Positions 1-10,191 are shown, counted from the stretch's first letter. The stretch is DNA of 10,191 bases from an uncultured Desulfobacteraceae bacterium (GCA_937982505.1 CALJLV010000153.1:1-10191), one strand, 5' to 3'. Numbers and translations: made by a program. The notes: generated by a model not told the origin, from the sequence alone.

Positions 1-71
1 GTTTTTTTTTTTTTATGATACGCCGACCACCCAGATCTACACTCTTTCCCTACACTACGCTCTTCCGATCT
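1..71. other. Illumina adapter contamination at the left contig end
   Basis: A G followed by a run of T (1-14) precedes a near-exact copy of the Illumina P5/TruSeq universal adapter at 15-71, ending in the diagnostic CTCTTCCGATCT. By eye I count three mismatches to the standard adapter, consistent with low-quality read ends. This is not biological sequence. It truncates the reading frame of the integrase that begins immediately after it, and any ORF starting inside it (for example at 15) is an artefact. Confidence 0.97.
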
Positions 72-72
72 A

Positions 73-426
73 TCTCAAGAAACCAGAAGGCATCACATCG
101 ACGAAAGCGGCCTGCAAAAAGCCGTCAAGGCCGCCGCGCAAAAGGCCGAACTCCACAAACCCGTCACGCCTCATACCTTGCGCCACAGCTTCGCCACCCA
201 CTTGTTGGAAAACGGCTATGACATCCGCACCGTCCAGGAGCTGTTGGGTCACAACGACGTGAGCACGACGATGATCTACACGCATGTCTTGCAGCGCGGT
301 CCCGGGGCGGTGCGCAGCCCCATGGACGGCGGGGCGCAGACTGCGGGTGTCACGCCCATTCGTCTGGTGAGACCCGATTATCATGAAAGGAGCCCAAGAT
401 GGTCTCAGAGGACCAAGACCGCCTGA
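73..426 (+). CDS. intI: Integron-type tyrosine recombinase IntI, C-terminal fragment (5' partial)
   Basis: About 117 residues of the catalytic C-terminus of a tyrosine recombinase; the 5' part lies beyond the contig edge. IntI enzymes insert and excise gene cassettes by recombining attI and attC sites, the latter as folded single-stranded DNA. Visible catalytic elements are the H-x-x-R box (PHTLRHSF; His codon 172-174, Arg 181-183), the second histidine in LLGHNDVS (His 250-252) and the nucleophile Tyr in TTMIYTHV (277-279). Two features favour IntI over XerC/D: the stretch TRRHHIDESGLQ at the start resembles the end of the IntI-specific insertion, and GPGAVRSPMD resembles the IntI C-terminal signature GGxGVRSPLD. 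Complete IntI proteins are usually about 320-340 residues, so roughly the last third is present. The final ~30 residues after VRSPMD look unconserved and run into the next gene, overlapping its start by 28 nt. In most integrons attI and the cassette array lie beside the 5' end of intI, so they would be off the left edge here. Confidence 0.9.
   Translation, partial: SQETRRHHIDESGLQKAVKAAAQKAELHKPVTPHTLRHSFATHLLENGYDIRTVQELLGHNDVSTTMIYTHVLQRGPGAVRSPMDGGAQTAGVTPIRLVRPDYHERSPRWSQRTKTA
386..392 (+). promoter_or_regulatory. Ribosome binding site of the S24 repressor gene
   Basis: AAAGGAG lies 6 nt upstream of the ATG at 399, a near-ideal Shine-Dalgarno match and spacing. It sits inside the 3' end of intI, fixes the repressor start at 399, and suggests translation of the two genes may be coupled. 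Confidence 0.8.
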
Positions 427-1049
427 ATTTCGACGCCTTCATGCGGCGGGTGGAAAAGGGCGCCCGCATCCGCTCGCAGAACCAGCTTGCCGGGGTGCTC
501 GGCATCCACCGCTCGGCGGTGACCCAGGCCAAGCGGCGCAACGCGGTGCCGCGCCAGTGGGCCTATCGGCTGGCCGAGACCTTCGGCCTGGATGCCAACT
601 GGCTGCTGGGCGGAAAACAGGATTCGGCGGCGATGACAGACAACGACCTGGTATGGGTGCCGCGGGTCGAGGCCCGGCTCAGCGCCGGGGCAGGATCGTT
701 CGAAACCGGCGGCCAGACCGAGGATGCGCTGCCGTTCCGGCGCGGGCAGCTCCAGGGGCTCGGGCCGGCCGCGTGCCTGGTGATGATGCAGGTCAGTGGC
801 GACAGCATGGAGCCGGGCATCCGGGCCGGGGACACGGTGATGATCGACCGCTCCCAGACCGCCGTGGTGGCCGGCGGGATCTTTGCCGTGGGCATCGACG
901 ACACCATCATGATCAAGCGGCTGGAAAAGCGGCCCGGCCGGCTGGCGCTCATCAGCGACAACCGGGCCTACGAGACGGTGCTGATCGATGCGGACACGGC
1001 CAACGTGCGCATTCTCGGCCGGGTGGTCTGGCTCCAGCGGCGGGTTTGA
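399..1049 (+). CDS. CI/LexA-like transcriptional repressor: HTH plus S24 peptidase domain
   Basis: A 216-residue protein with a phage CI-type helix-turn-helix at about residues 10-70 (QLAGVLGIHRSAVTQAKRR is the likely recognition region) and a C-terminal S24/LexA-like signal peptidase fold from about 90 to 216. Ser136 in SGDSMEPGI and Lys173 in DTIMIKRLEK form the expected Ser/Lys dyad. Their spacing of 37 residues equals that of E. coli LexA (Ser119/Lys156). The linker RLSAGAGSFE holds two Ala-Gly pairs (96-97 and 98-99), the kind of bond cut in self-cleavage. The family normally binds operators as a dimer and inactivates itself when stimulated by RecA-ssDNA; whether this protein does so is inference. 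The start is supported by AAAGGAG 6 nt upstream. It overlaps the intI end by 28 nt on the same strand, so the two are probably co-transcribed. Similar stand-alone CI-like S24 proteins are common in Desulfobacterota, often as prophage or mobile-element regulators. Confidence 0.9.
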   Translation: MVSEDQDRLNFDAFMRRVEKGARIRSQNQLAGVLGIHRSAVTQAKRRNAVPRQWAYRLAETFGLDANWLLGGKQDSAAMTDNDLVWVPRVEARLSAGAGSFETGGQTEDALPFRRGQLQGLGPAACLVMMQVSGDSMEPGIRAGDTVMIDRSQTAVVAGGIFAVGIDDTIMIKRLEKRPGRLALISDNRAYETVLIDADTANVRILGRVVWLQRRV

Positions 1050-1140
1050 AAAGGGAGGACTCCGGCGGCGGCCTTGGCGATCGCCGGCCGACCCGATATT
1101 TGGACTGGCGATTTTGGGCTTGGCGTGTCAAATTCCCCCC

Positions 1141-1773
1141 ATGACGCCTTATCTGACCCTCGCCCTGGTCTGGGCCATCTGGTGCGCCCTGCACAGTCTG
1201 CTCATCAGCCCGCCCATCACCGCCCTGGCGGCGCGGCGCCTGACCGGACTGGTCCGCTACTACCGCCTGTTTTACAACGCCTTCGCCCTGGGGACCCTCA
1301 TCGGCGTGCTCGGCTACAGCGCCACCTTCACGGGGCCGGTGGTTTTTGCCTGGCGCGGTGAGGGGCGCATTGTTCAGGCGGCCATGCTCGCTGCGGCCAT
1401 CGGCCTTTTCGCCGCCGGGGCGCGGCGCTACGACCTGCGCCAGTTCCTCGGGTTGCGCCAGGCGCGGGCCGAAAACGCCTGCCAGGTGTTGACCGAAGAC
1501 TGCCGGCTGGACACCAGCGGCGTACTCGGCCTGGTACGCCATCCCTGGTACACGGGCGGAATTCTGCTGATCTGGGCGCGCCAGCTCGACCGGGCGGCGG
1601 TGACCATCAACCTGGTGCTGACCCTGTATTTCATCGTGGGCGCCCTGATCGAGGAAGAGAAGCTGCGGGCCCGGTTCGGCGCCGAATACGACGCCTATCG
1701 CCGGCGCGTCTCGATGCTCGTGCCGCTGCGGTGGCTGGGGCGCCGTTTGGGACGGACCGGCGGCAAGCCGTGA
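1141..1773 (+). CDS. Multi-pass membrane protein, NnrU / isoprenylcysteine methyltransferase-like superfamily
   Basis: A 210-residue, mostly hydrophobic protein with about four to five predicted membrane segments, including residues ~3-22, ~41-62, ~75-93 and ~140-168. The superfamily signature is present: VRHPWYTGG (Arg133, His134, Pro135, Tyr137, Gly139), followed after a hydrophobic segment by IEEEKLRARFGAEYDAYRRR (Glu171-173 onward). This RHPxYxG ... EExxLxxxFGxxYxxY pattern is shared by isoprenylcysteine O-methyltransferases, MddA-type methanethiol S-methyltransferases and NnrU proteins, which bind S-adenosylmethionine at the membrane face. The substrate cannot be told from sequence. The ATG at 1141 is chosen because the family begins with a short N-terminus followed at once by the first membrane helix. 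No good Shine-Dalgarno precedes it, and the upstream extension of the frame would overlap the S24 gene. It ends 54 nt before recC on the same strand; a functional link to recBC is not evident. Confidence 0.75.
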   Translation: MTPYLTLALVWAIWCALHSLLISPPITALAARRLTGLVRYYRLFYNAFALGTLIGVLGYSATFTGPVVFAWRGEGRIVQAAMLAAAIGLFAAGARRYDLRQFLGLRQARAENACQVLTEDCRLDTSGVLGLVRHPWYTGGILLIWARQLDRAAVTINLVLTLYFIVGALIEEEKLRARFGAEYDAYRRRVSMLVPLRWLGRRLGRTGGKP

Positions 1774-1827
1774 CGCTCGACTGGAAGGTGCGCCGTGTAG
1801 AGCCCGAAATCGTCCTCCGATGATCCC

Positions 1828-4800
1828 ATGATGCAGATCTACCACAGCAACCGCGCCGAACGCCTCGTCGAACGACTGGTGCAAATCGTTTCCTTGCCCG
1901 CCGCCGACCCCCTGGCCCCCGAAACCGTGGTGGTCCAGAATCCGGGCATGGCCCGCTGGCTGGCCCAGGAGCTGGCTCTGCGCACCGGAATCGCCGCCAA
2001 CCTGGAATTTCCCCTGCCGGCCAGCTTCGCCTGGCGCGTTCAGACCGCCTGGCTGCCGTCCTGGCCCCAGGAGGACGGCTACGACCGGGAGCGGCTGCAC
2101 TGGCGGATCCTTGGCCTCCTGCCCCGCTTTCTGGCCAGACCCGCCTTTGCCGATCTGGCCCGCTATCTGCAGGACGATGAAAGCGGCCTCAAGGCCTATC
2201 AGCTGGCCGGGCGCATCGCCGAGGTCTTCGATCAGTACCTGGTCTACCGGCCCGAGATGGTCCTGGACTGGGAGGCGGGCCGGGATTCGGACTGGCAGGC
2301 CGTTCTGTGGCGGGAGCTGGCCGCCGACGCCAGGAGCCCTCATCGGGCAGCGATCCTGGCCGCCTTCCAGGCCGCCCTGGAGCGGGGTGAAAAACCCCGC
2401 GACGGCCTGCCCCGGCGGGTCTGCTGCTTCGGCCTGACCGCCCTGGCACCGGTCCACCTGAGGATCCTCGAGGCCCTTTCCCGGCACGCCGAGGTTCATT
2501 TCTTCCTGCTCAATCCCAGCGCTGAATACTGGACCGACATCGTCGACGAACGCGGCCAGGCCCGCCGCCGGGCCCGCTGGCGCCGCGACGGGACCCGGGA
2601 TCTGAGCGGACTGCTGGACGTGGGCAACCCCCTGCTGGCGTCCCTGGGCCATACCGGCCAGGGATTTCTCGACCAGCTCCTCGACCTGGGGGCGCAGGAC
2701 CATGATCTTTTCGAGGATCCGGGCGAGGCGACCCTCCTGGCCGCCGTGCAGCGGGACATTTTGTATCTGCGAGACCGGCGCGCCAGCCCCACGGTCCTGG
2801 AGGCCGGCGAGGCCTCGATTCAGATCCACGCCTGTCACACCCCCATGCGCGAGGTACAGGTGCTGCGAGACCGGCTCCTGGCCCTCTTCGAGGTCCTGCC
2901 CGATCTGCAGCCGCGCCAGATCGTGGTCATGGCGCCGGACATCGAGGTCTATGCCCCCCACGTGGAGGCCGTCTTCGAAGGCGCGCCCAAAGAGACCCAC
3001 ATCCCCTGGACCATTGCCGACCGACGCCTGCCCACGGCGCAGCCGATTCTCGAAACCCTCCTGGGGCTTCTCGATCTGCCGGCCTGGCGTCTGACCGCCT
3101 CCGAGGTATTCGGCCTGCTGGAGCTGCCGGCGGTTTCAGGACGCTTCGGTGTTGACGCGCAAGGCCTCGAGCGGATCCGCACCTGGATCGCGCAGACCCA
3201 GATCCGCTGGGGGGCGGACAGCGCCATGCGCGCCGCCGAGGGGCTCCCCGACGAGGCGGCCAACACTTGGAAGGCCGGGCTGGGGCGCCTCTTTCTAGGA
3301 TACGCCATGGCCCCGGAAGAGATCTTCTTCGCCGAAACCCTGAGCTGCCCCGAGGTGGAAGGAGCCGCCGCCGCGGATCTGGGGGCGCTTCAGACCCTGG
3401 TGGACCGCCTGACCCAATGGCGCACCGACCTCTGCCGGCCCGCGGCGGCCGGGGCCTGGCTGGAGCGTGTCAACCGCCTCGTGGCGGACTTTCTGGCCCC
3501 GGACGACGAGGAGGCCGAACCCCTCCAGGCAGTGCGCCGCATCCTGGACGATCTGGCCCGGACGGAGGCGGCGGCCGGCCTCGTCGCACCCCTGGAGACC
3601 CGGGTGGTCAGGGCCCATCTCGAGACCCGCCTGACCGCCGCCGGCGGGGCGCGCCGCTTTCTGCTGGGCGGGGTAACCTTTTGCAACATGGTCCCCATGC
3701 GCGCCATCCCCTTTCGGGTCGTCTGCCTGCTGGGGCTCAACGACACCGATTTTCCCCGCCATCCGCATCCGGCCGGGTTCGACCGCATGGCCGCCGCGCC
3801 TCGTCCCGGGGACCGCTCCCGGCGTCTGGACGACCGCTACCTCTTCCTGGAGGCCCTGCTTTCGGCCCGCGACGTGTTCTACCTGAGCTACCTGGGAAAC
3901 CACCCGCGGGACAATTCCCCGCGGGTTCCGGCCACGGTGGTCAGCGAACTCATCGATTATGTGGACCGCAGCTGGAAGCGGACGGACGGCGAGCCCCCTT
4001 CGGCCCGCCTGGTCTGCCGTCATCCGCTCCAGCCCTTCAGCCGGCGTCTCTACGACGGGACCGACCCGGCCCTTTTCTCTTACGATCGGTCCTGGCTGGA
4101 AACCGCCGCCGCAGCGCCGGAAACCGGACAGCGCCCCTTTCTGGACCAGGACCCGCCCCTTTGCGAGGAGGCGGAGCTCGTGGTGGACCTGGAGGATCTG
4201 ACGGGCTTTTTCCTCGACCCGGCCGGTCGCTTCCTCCACCAGCGCCTGGGGATCCGGCCGGAAGCCAACCTGGGGGCACCGGCGGACGAGGAACCCTTCG
4301 ATCTGGACGGGCTGGAGCGCTACTCGGCCCGGCGGGAACTGATGTCGGCCCTCGTGGAGGGCCAGGATCCCGACCTCATCGCCCGCCGGGTCCGGGCCCG
4401 GGGCCAGCTTCCCCATGGCCGCGTCGGCCAGGCGGCCTGGGCCGACTCCCAAAAAGAGGTGGCCCCGCTGGCCGAGACGGTGCGCGGGGTGCGGGGCCGT
4501 GGACTGGGGCCGGTGGAACTCGATCTGGCCCTGGGTCCCTTCACCCTGCGCGGCTGGATCCAGGATCTCACCGACCGCGGTCTTCTGGCGGCGCGTCCGG
4601 CCAGAATCAACGCCAAGGACCGGCTGCGACTGTGGATCCGGCATCTGGCCCTGTGCGTCGCGGCGCCGGCGGGCGCGGTCCTCGAGAGCCGTCACGTCGG
4701 GCTGGGCGAGATCCTGCGATTCGCGCCGACGCGAGACGCGGCCACGCGGCTGGAGGCGCTGCTCGCCTTCCGGCGCCGGGGCCTCTCGTCGCCGCCCCCC

Positions 4801-5039
4801 TTTTTTCCGGAAACCTCCTGGGCCTACGCCAGCACCCTGCGGCGCACCGGAAAAGAGGCCGAGGCGATCAGGGCCTGCCGCAAGGCCTGGCACGATGCCT
4901 ACCACGAGCGGGGCGAAGGGCTCGCGCCGGCGGCACAAACCGTGTGGCGCGGGCGCGATGCGCTGGGCCCGGCCTTCGCGGAAACCGCCCGGGAGATCTT
5001 CGACCCCCTGCTGGCCGCCGCCGATCCTCCGGAGGCCTC

Positions 5040-5043
<4 letters not shown>
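1828..5043 (+). CDS. recC: Exodeoxyribonuclease V gamma subunit RecC
   Basis: A 1071-residue protein (E. coli RecC is 1122) that aligns along its length with E. coli RecC from memory. Landmarks are IYHSNRAERL at the N-terminus, GIAANLEFPLPASFAW (~53-69), FDQYLVYRP (~134-142), DVGNPLLASLG, CHTPMREVQVLRDRLLALFE, IVVMAPDIEVYAPHVEAVF, the segment MVPMRAIPFRVVCLLGLND, and GDRSRRLDDRYLFLEALLSA (~661-680). RecC holds the RecBCD complex together, splits the duplex and scans the 3' strand for Chi through an inactive helicase-like domain; its C-terminal nuclease-like fold is also inactive. Several residues that contact Chi in E. coli are conserved here (Gln37, Leu63, Trp69, Asp135, Arg141, Arg173), but others differ: Thr40, Gln44, Asp133 and Leu134 of E. 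coli correspond to Pro39, Arg43, Glu132 and Val133. The start could be the ATG at 1828 or the adjacent ATG at 1831; neither has a strong ribosome binding site. The stop overlaps the recB start by 4 nt. Confidence 0.97.
5031..5035 (+). promoter_or_regulatory. Ribosome binding site of recB within the recC end
   Basis: GGAGG lies 4 nt upstream of the recB ATG at 5040, inside the last codons of recC. Together with the ATGA stop/start overlap it decides the recB start and points to translational coupling. The same frame is open far upstream, but that stretch is the shadow of recC. Confidence 0.8.
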
Positions 5044-8618
<3,575 letters not shown>

Positions 8619-8670
8619 TTCAGGAAGGGCAGTTTCAGGCTGCCATCCATACCTCCATTCTCCCCTCCTG

Positions 8671-8723
8671 GGCGTTCCGGCCTCTCGCAATCTCGGGCAA
8701 GCCCGATTTATGGCCGGAACGCC
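8671..8723 (+). terminator. Nested hairpin downstream of recB, probable terminator
   Basis: A perfect 12-bp inverted repeat pairs 8671-8682 (GGCGTTCCGGCC) with 8712-8723 (GGCCGGAACGCC). A smaller hairpin lies inside the loop (TCGGG 8693-8697 with CCCGA 8702-8706, loop CAAG). On the plus strand the outer stem is followed by TCTTCCCTTTT, a moderate pyrimidine/T tract, which fits rho-independent termination of the recCB transcript. No T tract follows on the minus strand. The large loop makes it atypical. The rest of the 8619-8868 intergenic region shows no gene or recognisable site. Confidence 0.55.
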
Positions 8724-8868
8724 TCTTCCCTTTTGAACCCTGTCAGGCGCTTTGATCCGTGGCGGCCCGAGCCTTGAGTTCCTTCAGCGCCCGGGTCAGG
8801 CGGCTTCAGGGCGTGGATCGCCCCGGCCGTCCTGACGCCAGGGAAGCGCGGCATCGCATCGCCGCCCA

Positions 8869-9807
8869 TCAGGGCAGACCCGGCACGCTGCCGTCGATGC
8901 GCAGCAGCCGTCGGGCCAGTCCCAGCGGCTGGTGGCGCGCCGCCACCAGGCGCAGGCGCAAACGCGGTTCGAGCACCGCGTGGGCCAGGGTGTCGGTCTT
9001 GAGAAGCTGGGCCACGCTCACCTGGGTGTTTTCCATGCGGGCCCCGTTCAAAGTGGCCCCGTCCAGGCGCGCGTCCTCCAGGCGGGCGTCCTCCAGAAGG
9101 CATCCGTCCAGGTGCGCGCCGCGCAGGTCGGCGTGGCGCAGATCCGCCTGGCGCAGGTCCGCCTGGCGCAGATCCGCCTGGCGCAGATCGGCGCGGTAAA
9201 GGAAGGTCTGGCGCAGATCCGCGCCGTTGAGCCGGGCCCCGCGCAGGTCGGCGCCGGTGAAGCCGACGCCCTGTAGATTAACCCTTTCCAGGCGGGCCTG
9301 ATTCAGGTTGGCGCCGTGAAGCCGGATGCCGCGCAGATCGGCCCCGTCCAGAAGACCGCCCGCCAGGTCCACCACCGTCTCGCCGCTGCGATTCAACGCC
9401 CGGATGGCCGCCCGGATCGTGGCCGCCGCCGCGGGGTGGGCGGTCGACTTGAGCTGCCGCACGAACCCCCGGTAGACATCCAATTGCACCTTCTGGCGGC
9501 GGCGGCGCTGGCAGGCCAGCAACCCGCTGGCCAGGACCATGACCGAAAGCGCCATGAACAGAAACCGGGCCCCCCAGCGCAGGATCTGGAGGCCCGACTC
9601 CCCTTCCCCGCCGGCCGTCAGGGATCCGGCCAGGGCCAGGGCCAGGCCGCCCAGAACCGCCATGCGAAACCCGGACCGGGTGGCGGTCCCATAGGCCAGC
9701 CACCTCCAGAAGCGCCCCCCGGTGGCCCGGTGCACCGCCAGGAGCATCGCTGCGATGAGCACGGTCTCGACAAACACCACGGCGCCCGGATTGTGGATCT
9801 GGATCAT
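8869..9807 (-). CDS. Membrane-anchored pentapeptide-repeat protein
   Basis: A 312-residue protein if started at 9807. It has three hydrophobic segments near the N-terminus (about residues 9-25, 49-65 and 81-98), the last followed by the basic cluster CQRRRRQK that should face the cytoplasm. A short helical linker leads to roughly 25 pentapeptide repeats of the A(D/N)LxX type (about 144-266, e.g. GADLRGIRLHGANL and ADLRQADLRQADLRQ), expected to form a right-handed quadrilateral beta-helix. The final ~45 residues are basic and non-repetitive. The function is unknown: pentapeptide helices usually act as binding or scaffolding surfaces. The soluble gyrase-mimicking Qnr/MfpA proteins lack membrane helices, so that role is unlikely. 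The start at 9807 is preferred because GAGGTG lies 6 nt upstream. An in-frame ATG at 9843 (12 residues longer) with a weaker AGGGA is the alternative. The gene is convergent with recB and is transcribed away from the partial transporter gene on the same strand. Confidence 0.85.
   Translation of the reverse strand: MIQIHNPGAVVFVETVLIAAMLLAVHRATGGRFWRWLAYGTATRSGFRMAVLGGLALALAGSLTAGGEGESGLQILRWGARFLFMALSVMVLASGLLACQRRRRQKVQLDVYRGFVRQLKSTAHPAAAATIRAAIRALNRSGETVVDLAGGLLDGADLRGIRLHGANLNQARLERVNLQGVGFTGADLRGARLNGADLRQTFLYRADLRQADLRQADLRQADLRHADLRGAHLDGCLLEDARLEDARLDGATLNGARMENTQVSVAQLLKTDTLAHAVLEPRLRLRLVAARHQPLGLARRLLRIDGSVPGLP
9120..9195 (-). repeat. Five near-identical 15-bp tandem repeats inside the pentapeptide gene
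   Basis: From 9121 to 9195, five consecutive 15-bp units follow the plus-strand pattern GCGCAG(A/G)TC(C/G)GCCTG; units 2 and 4 are identical and unit 3 differs from them by one base. On the coding strand each unit encodes three residues of one pentapeptide and two of the next, giving the run of ADLRQ/ADLRH repeats. The identity at DNA level, including third positions, implies recent slippage or duplication. Confidence 0.85.
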
Positions 9808-9813
9808 GGAAAC

Positions 9814-9819
9814 CACCTC
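9814..9819 (-). promoter_or_regulatory. Ribosome binding site of the pentapeptide gene
   Basis: On the minus strand GAGGTG lies 6 nt before the ATG at 9807, matching the anti-Shine-Dalgarno over six bases. It is the reason for preferring this start over the upstream ATG at 9843, which has only AGGGA in front of it. Confidence 0.6.
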
Positions 9820-9892
9820 GCTCGACCTCTTGGGAGCATCCATTCATCATCCCTGGCGGACCGCAACCAGAGGCGTGATTCACACCGCAAGC

Positions 9893-9944
9893 CGTTCTGG
9901 GGAGGGAAGGGGGGAGGGGCCGCCGGCCTTCCCTCCCCAGAACG
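9893..9944. repeat. Perfect 18-bp inverted repeat between transporter and pentapeptide genes
   Basis: The arms at 9893-9910 (CGTTCTGGGGAGGGAAGG) and 9927-9944 are exact reverse complements, separated by a 16-nt G/C-rich spacer. The repeat lies about 42 nt downstream of the stop of the partial minus-strand gene and about 85 nt upstream of the pentapeptide start at 9807 (50 nt upstream of the alternative start at 9843). As RNA it would form a very stable hairpin able to end or protect the transporter mRNA 3' end, but no T tract follows on either strand, so it is not a canonical terminator. The rest of the 9844-9985 intergenic stretch shows no clear promoter. Confidence 0.8.
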
Positions 9945-9985
9945 CGGGCCGGAACAGCGCCTGGCCCGCGTGCAGGCACCTCACT

Positions 9986-10145
9986 TCAGGGACCGCAGTG
10001 AATACGGTATCCGGAATAAGCCAGGCCTGGCATCAGATCAGTGCTCTCGGCCGGCGCTTCCGGCGCCTCGGTGCGCAGCGCCATGGCCGCGCTGGCGATG
10101 AGCAGTGCGGCGGCCAGGATGTAGGCGTAGTGGGAGGAGCCGGTG
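9986..10145 (-). CDS. C-terminal fragment of a membrane protein, possibly an MFS-type transporter (5' partial)
   Basis: Reading the minus strand from the right adapter junction gives an open frame of 52 residues ending in TGA at 9986-9988. It starts TGSSHYAYILAAALLIASAA and continues with MALRTEAPEAPAES and a short polar tail. The hydrophobic stretch of about 18-20 residues followed by a basic residue and a Pro/Ala/Glu-rich cytoplasmic tail resembles the last transmembrane helix and tail of major facilitator transporters, such as oxalate/formate-antiporter-like ones, which often have TGSY before the final helix. The fragment is too short for a firm family call; any multi-pass membrane protein would fit. 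It has no start codon in the window because the contig ends. The 18-bp inverted repeat lies just downstream of its stop. Confidence 0.5.
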
Positions 10146-10191
10146 AGATCGGAAGAGCGTCGTGTAGGGAAAGAGGGGAGATCACGGGGGG
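10146..10191. other. Illumina adapter contamination at the right contig end
   Basis: From 10146 the sequence begins AGATCGGAAGAGCGTCGTGT and continues to match the reverse complement of the TruSeq universal adapter exactly to about 10175. A degraded continuation (10176-10191, ending in a G run) follows. It is the inverted counterpart of the adapter at the left end and is not biological. Confidence 0.97.

Noticed and set aside
1098..1134. Imperfect inverted repeat (ATTTGGAC ... GTGTCAAAT) before the membrane-protein gene, possible operator
   Set aside because: The arms match over only about five contiguous bases with a long spacer; too weak to call without comparative data.
952..3000. A 682-codon open frame on the minus strand
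   Set aside because: It lies antisense to recC and its neighbour, has a Gly/Pro/Gln/Arg-rich composition without domains, and is explained by GC-rich third codon positions of the real genes.
3267..5039. Upstream extension of the recB frame by about 590 codons
   Set aside because: This part overlaps recC in another frame and is Pro/Gly/Arg-rich. The ATG at 5040 with GGAGG just upstream fits the RecB N-terminus.
8671..8723. Hairpin considered as an integron attC site because intI is in the window
   Set aside because: No RYYYAAC / GTTRRRY core pair was found at the expected stem ends, and it sits 8 kb from intI on its 3' side.
8928..8935. E. coli Chi octamer GCTGGTGG (also on the minus strand at 4236-4243)
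   Set aside because: Two occurrences in about 10 kb of GC-rich coding DNA are near what chance allows, and the RecC pocket here differs from E. coli, so no Chi function can be claimed.

Overview
The window looks like a complete metagenomic or draft contig. Illumina adapter sequence sits at both ends (15-71, and inverted at 10146-10191), so the biological sequence runs from about 72 to 10145. It is GC-rich with strongly GC-biased third codon positions, which makes long spurious antisense ORFs. Gene content and protein style (an integron integrase tail, a CI/LexA-like S24 repressor of a type common in sulfate-reducing Desulfobacterota, and full-length RecB and RecC) suggest a high-GC Gram-negative. 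Desulfobacterota (former Deltaproteobacteria) is my best guess, by inference only.

Layout, left to right. (1) 73-426, plus strand: the C-terminal ~117 residues of an integron-type tyrosine recombinase (IntI), cut by the contig edge. (2) 399-1049, plus: a HTH plus S24-peptidase repressor with its own strong ribosome binding site, overlapping the intI end by 28 nt. (3) 1141-1773, plus: a small multi-pass membrane protein of the NnrU / isoprenylcysteine methyltransferase-like superfamily. (4) 1828-5043 and 5040-8618, plus: recC and recB, intact and overlapping by 4 nt (ATGA), encoding two subunits of the RecBCD helicase-nuclease. No recD follows. (5) 8619-8868: a convergent intergenic region with a nested hairpin that probably terminates recB. 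(6) 8869-9807, minus: a membrane-anchored pentapeptide-repeat protein whose DNA contains near-identical 15-bp tandem repeats. (7) 9844-9985: intergenic, with a perfect 18-bp inverted repeat. (8) 9986-10145, minus: the C-terminal end of a membrane protein, probably a transporter, cut by the right edge.

How the parts may work together: RecB and RecC form the core of the double-strand-break processing machine that loads RecA. The S24 repressor has the Ser/Lys dyad and an Ala-Gly-containing linker expected of a RecA-stimulated self-cleaving repressor, and it abuts an integron integrase, a class of gene often under SOS control. A link from DNA damage to repressor cleavage to integrase expression is plausible but inferred. 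I see no clearly new system. The points most worth following up are the intI/S24 overlap, the altered Chi-recognition residues in RecC, the missing recD, and the integron platform lost off the left edge.
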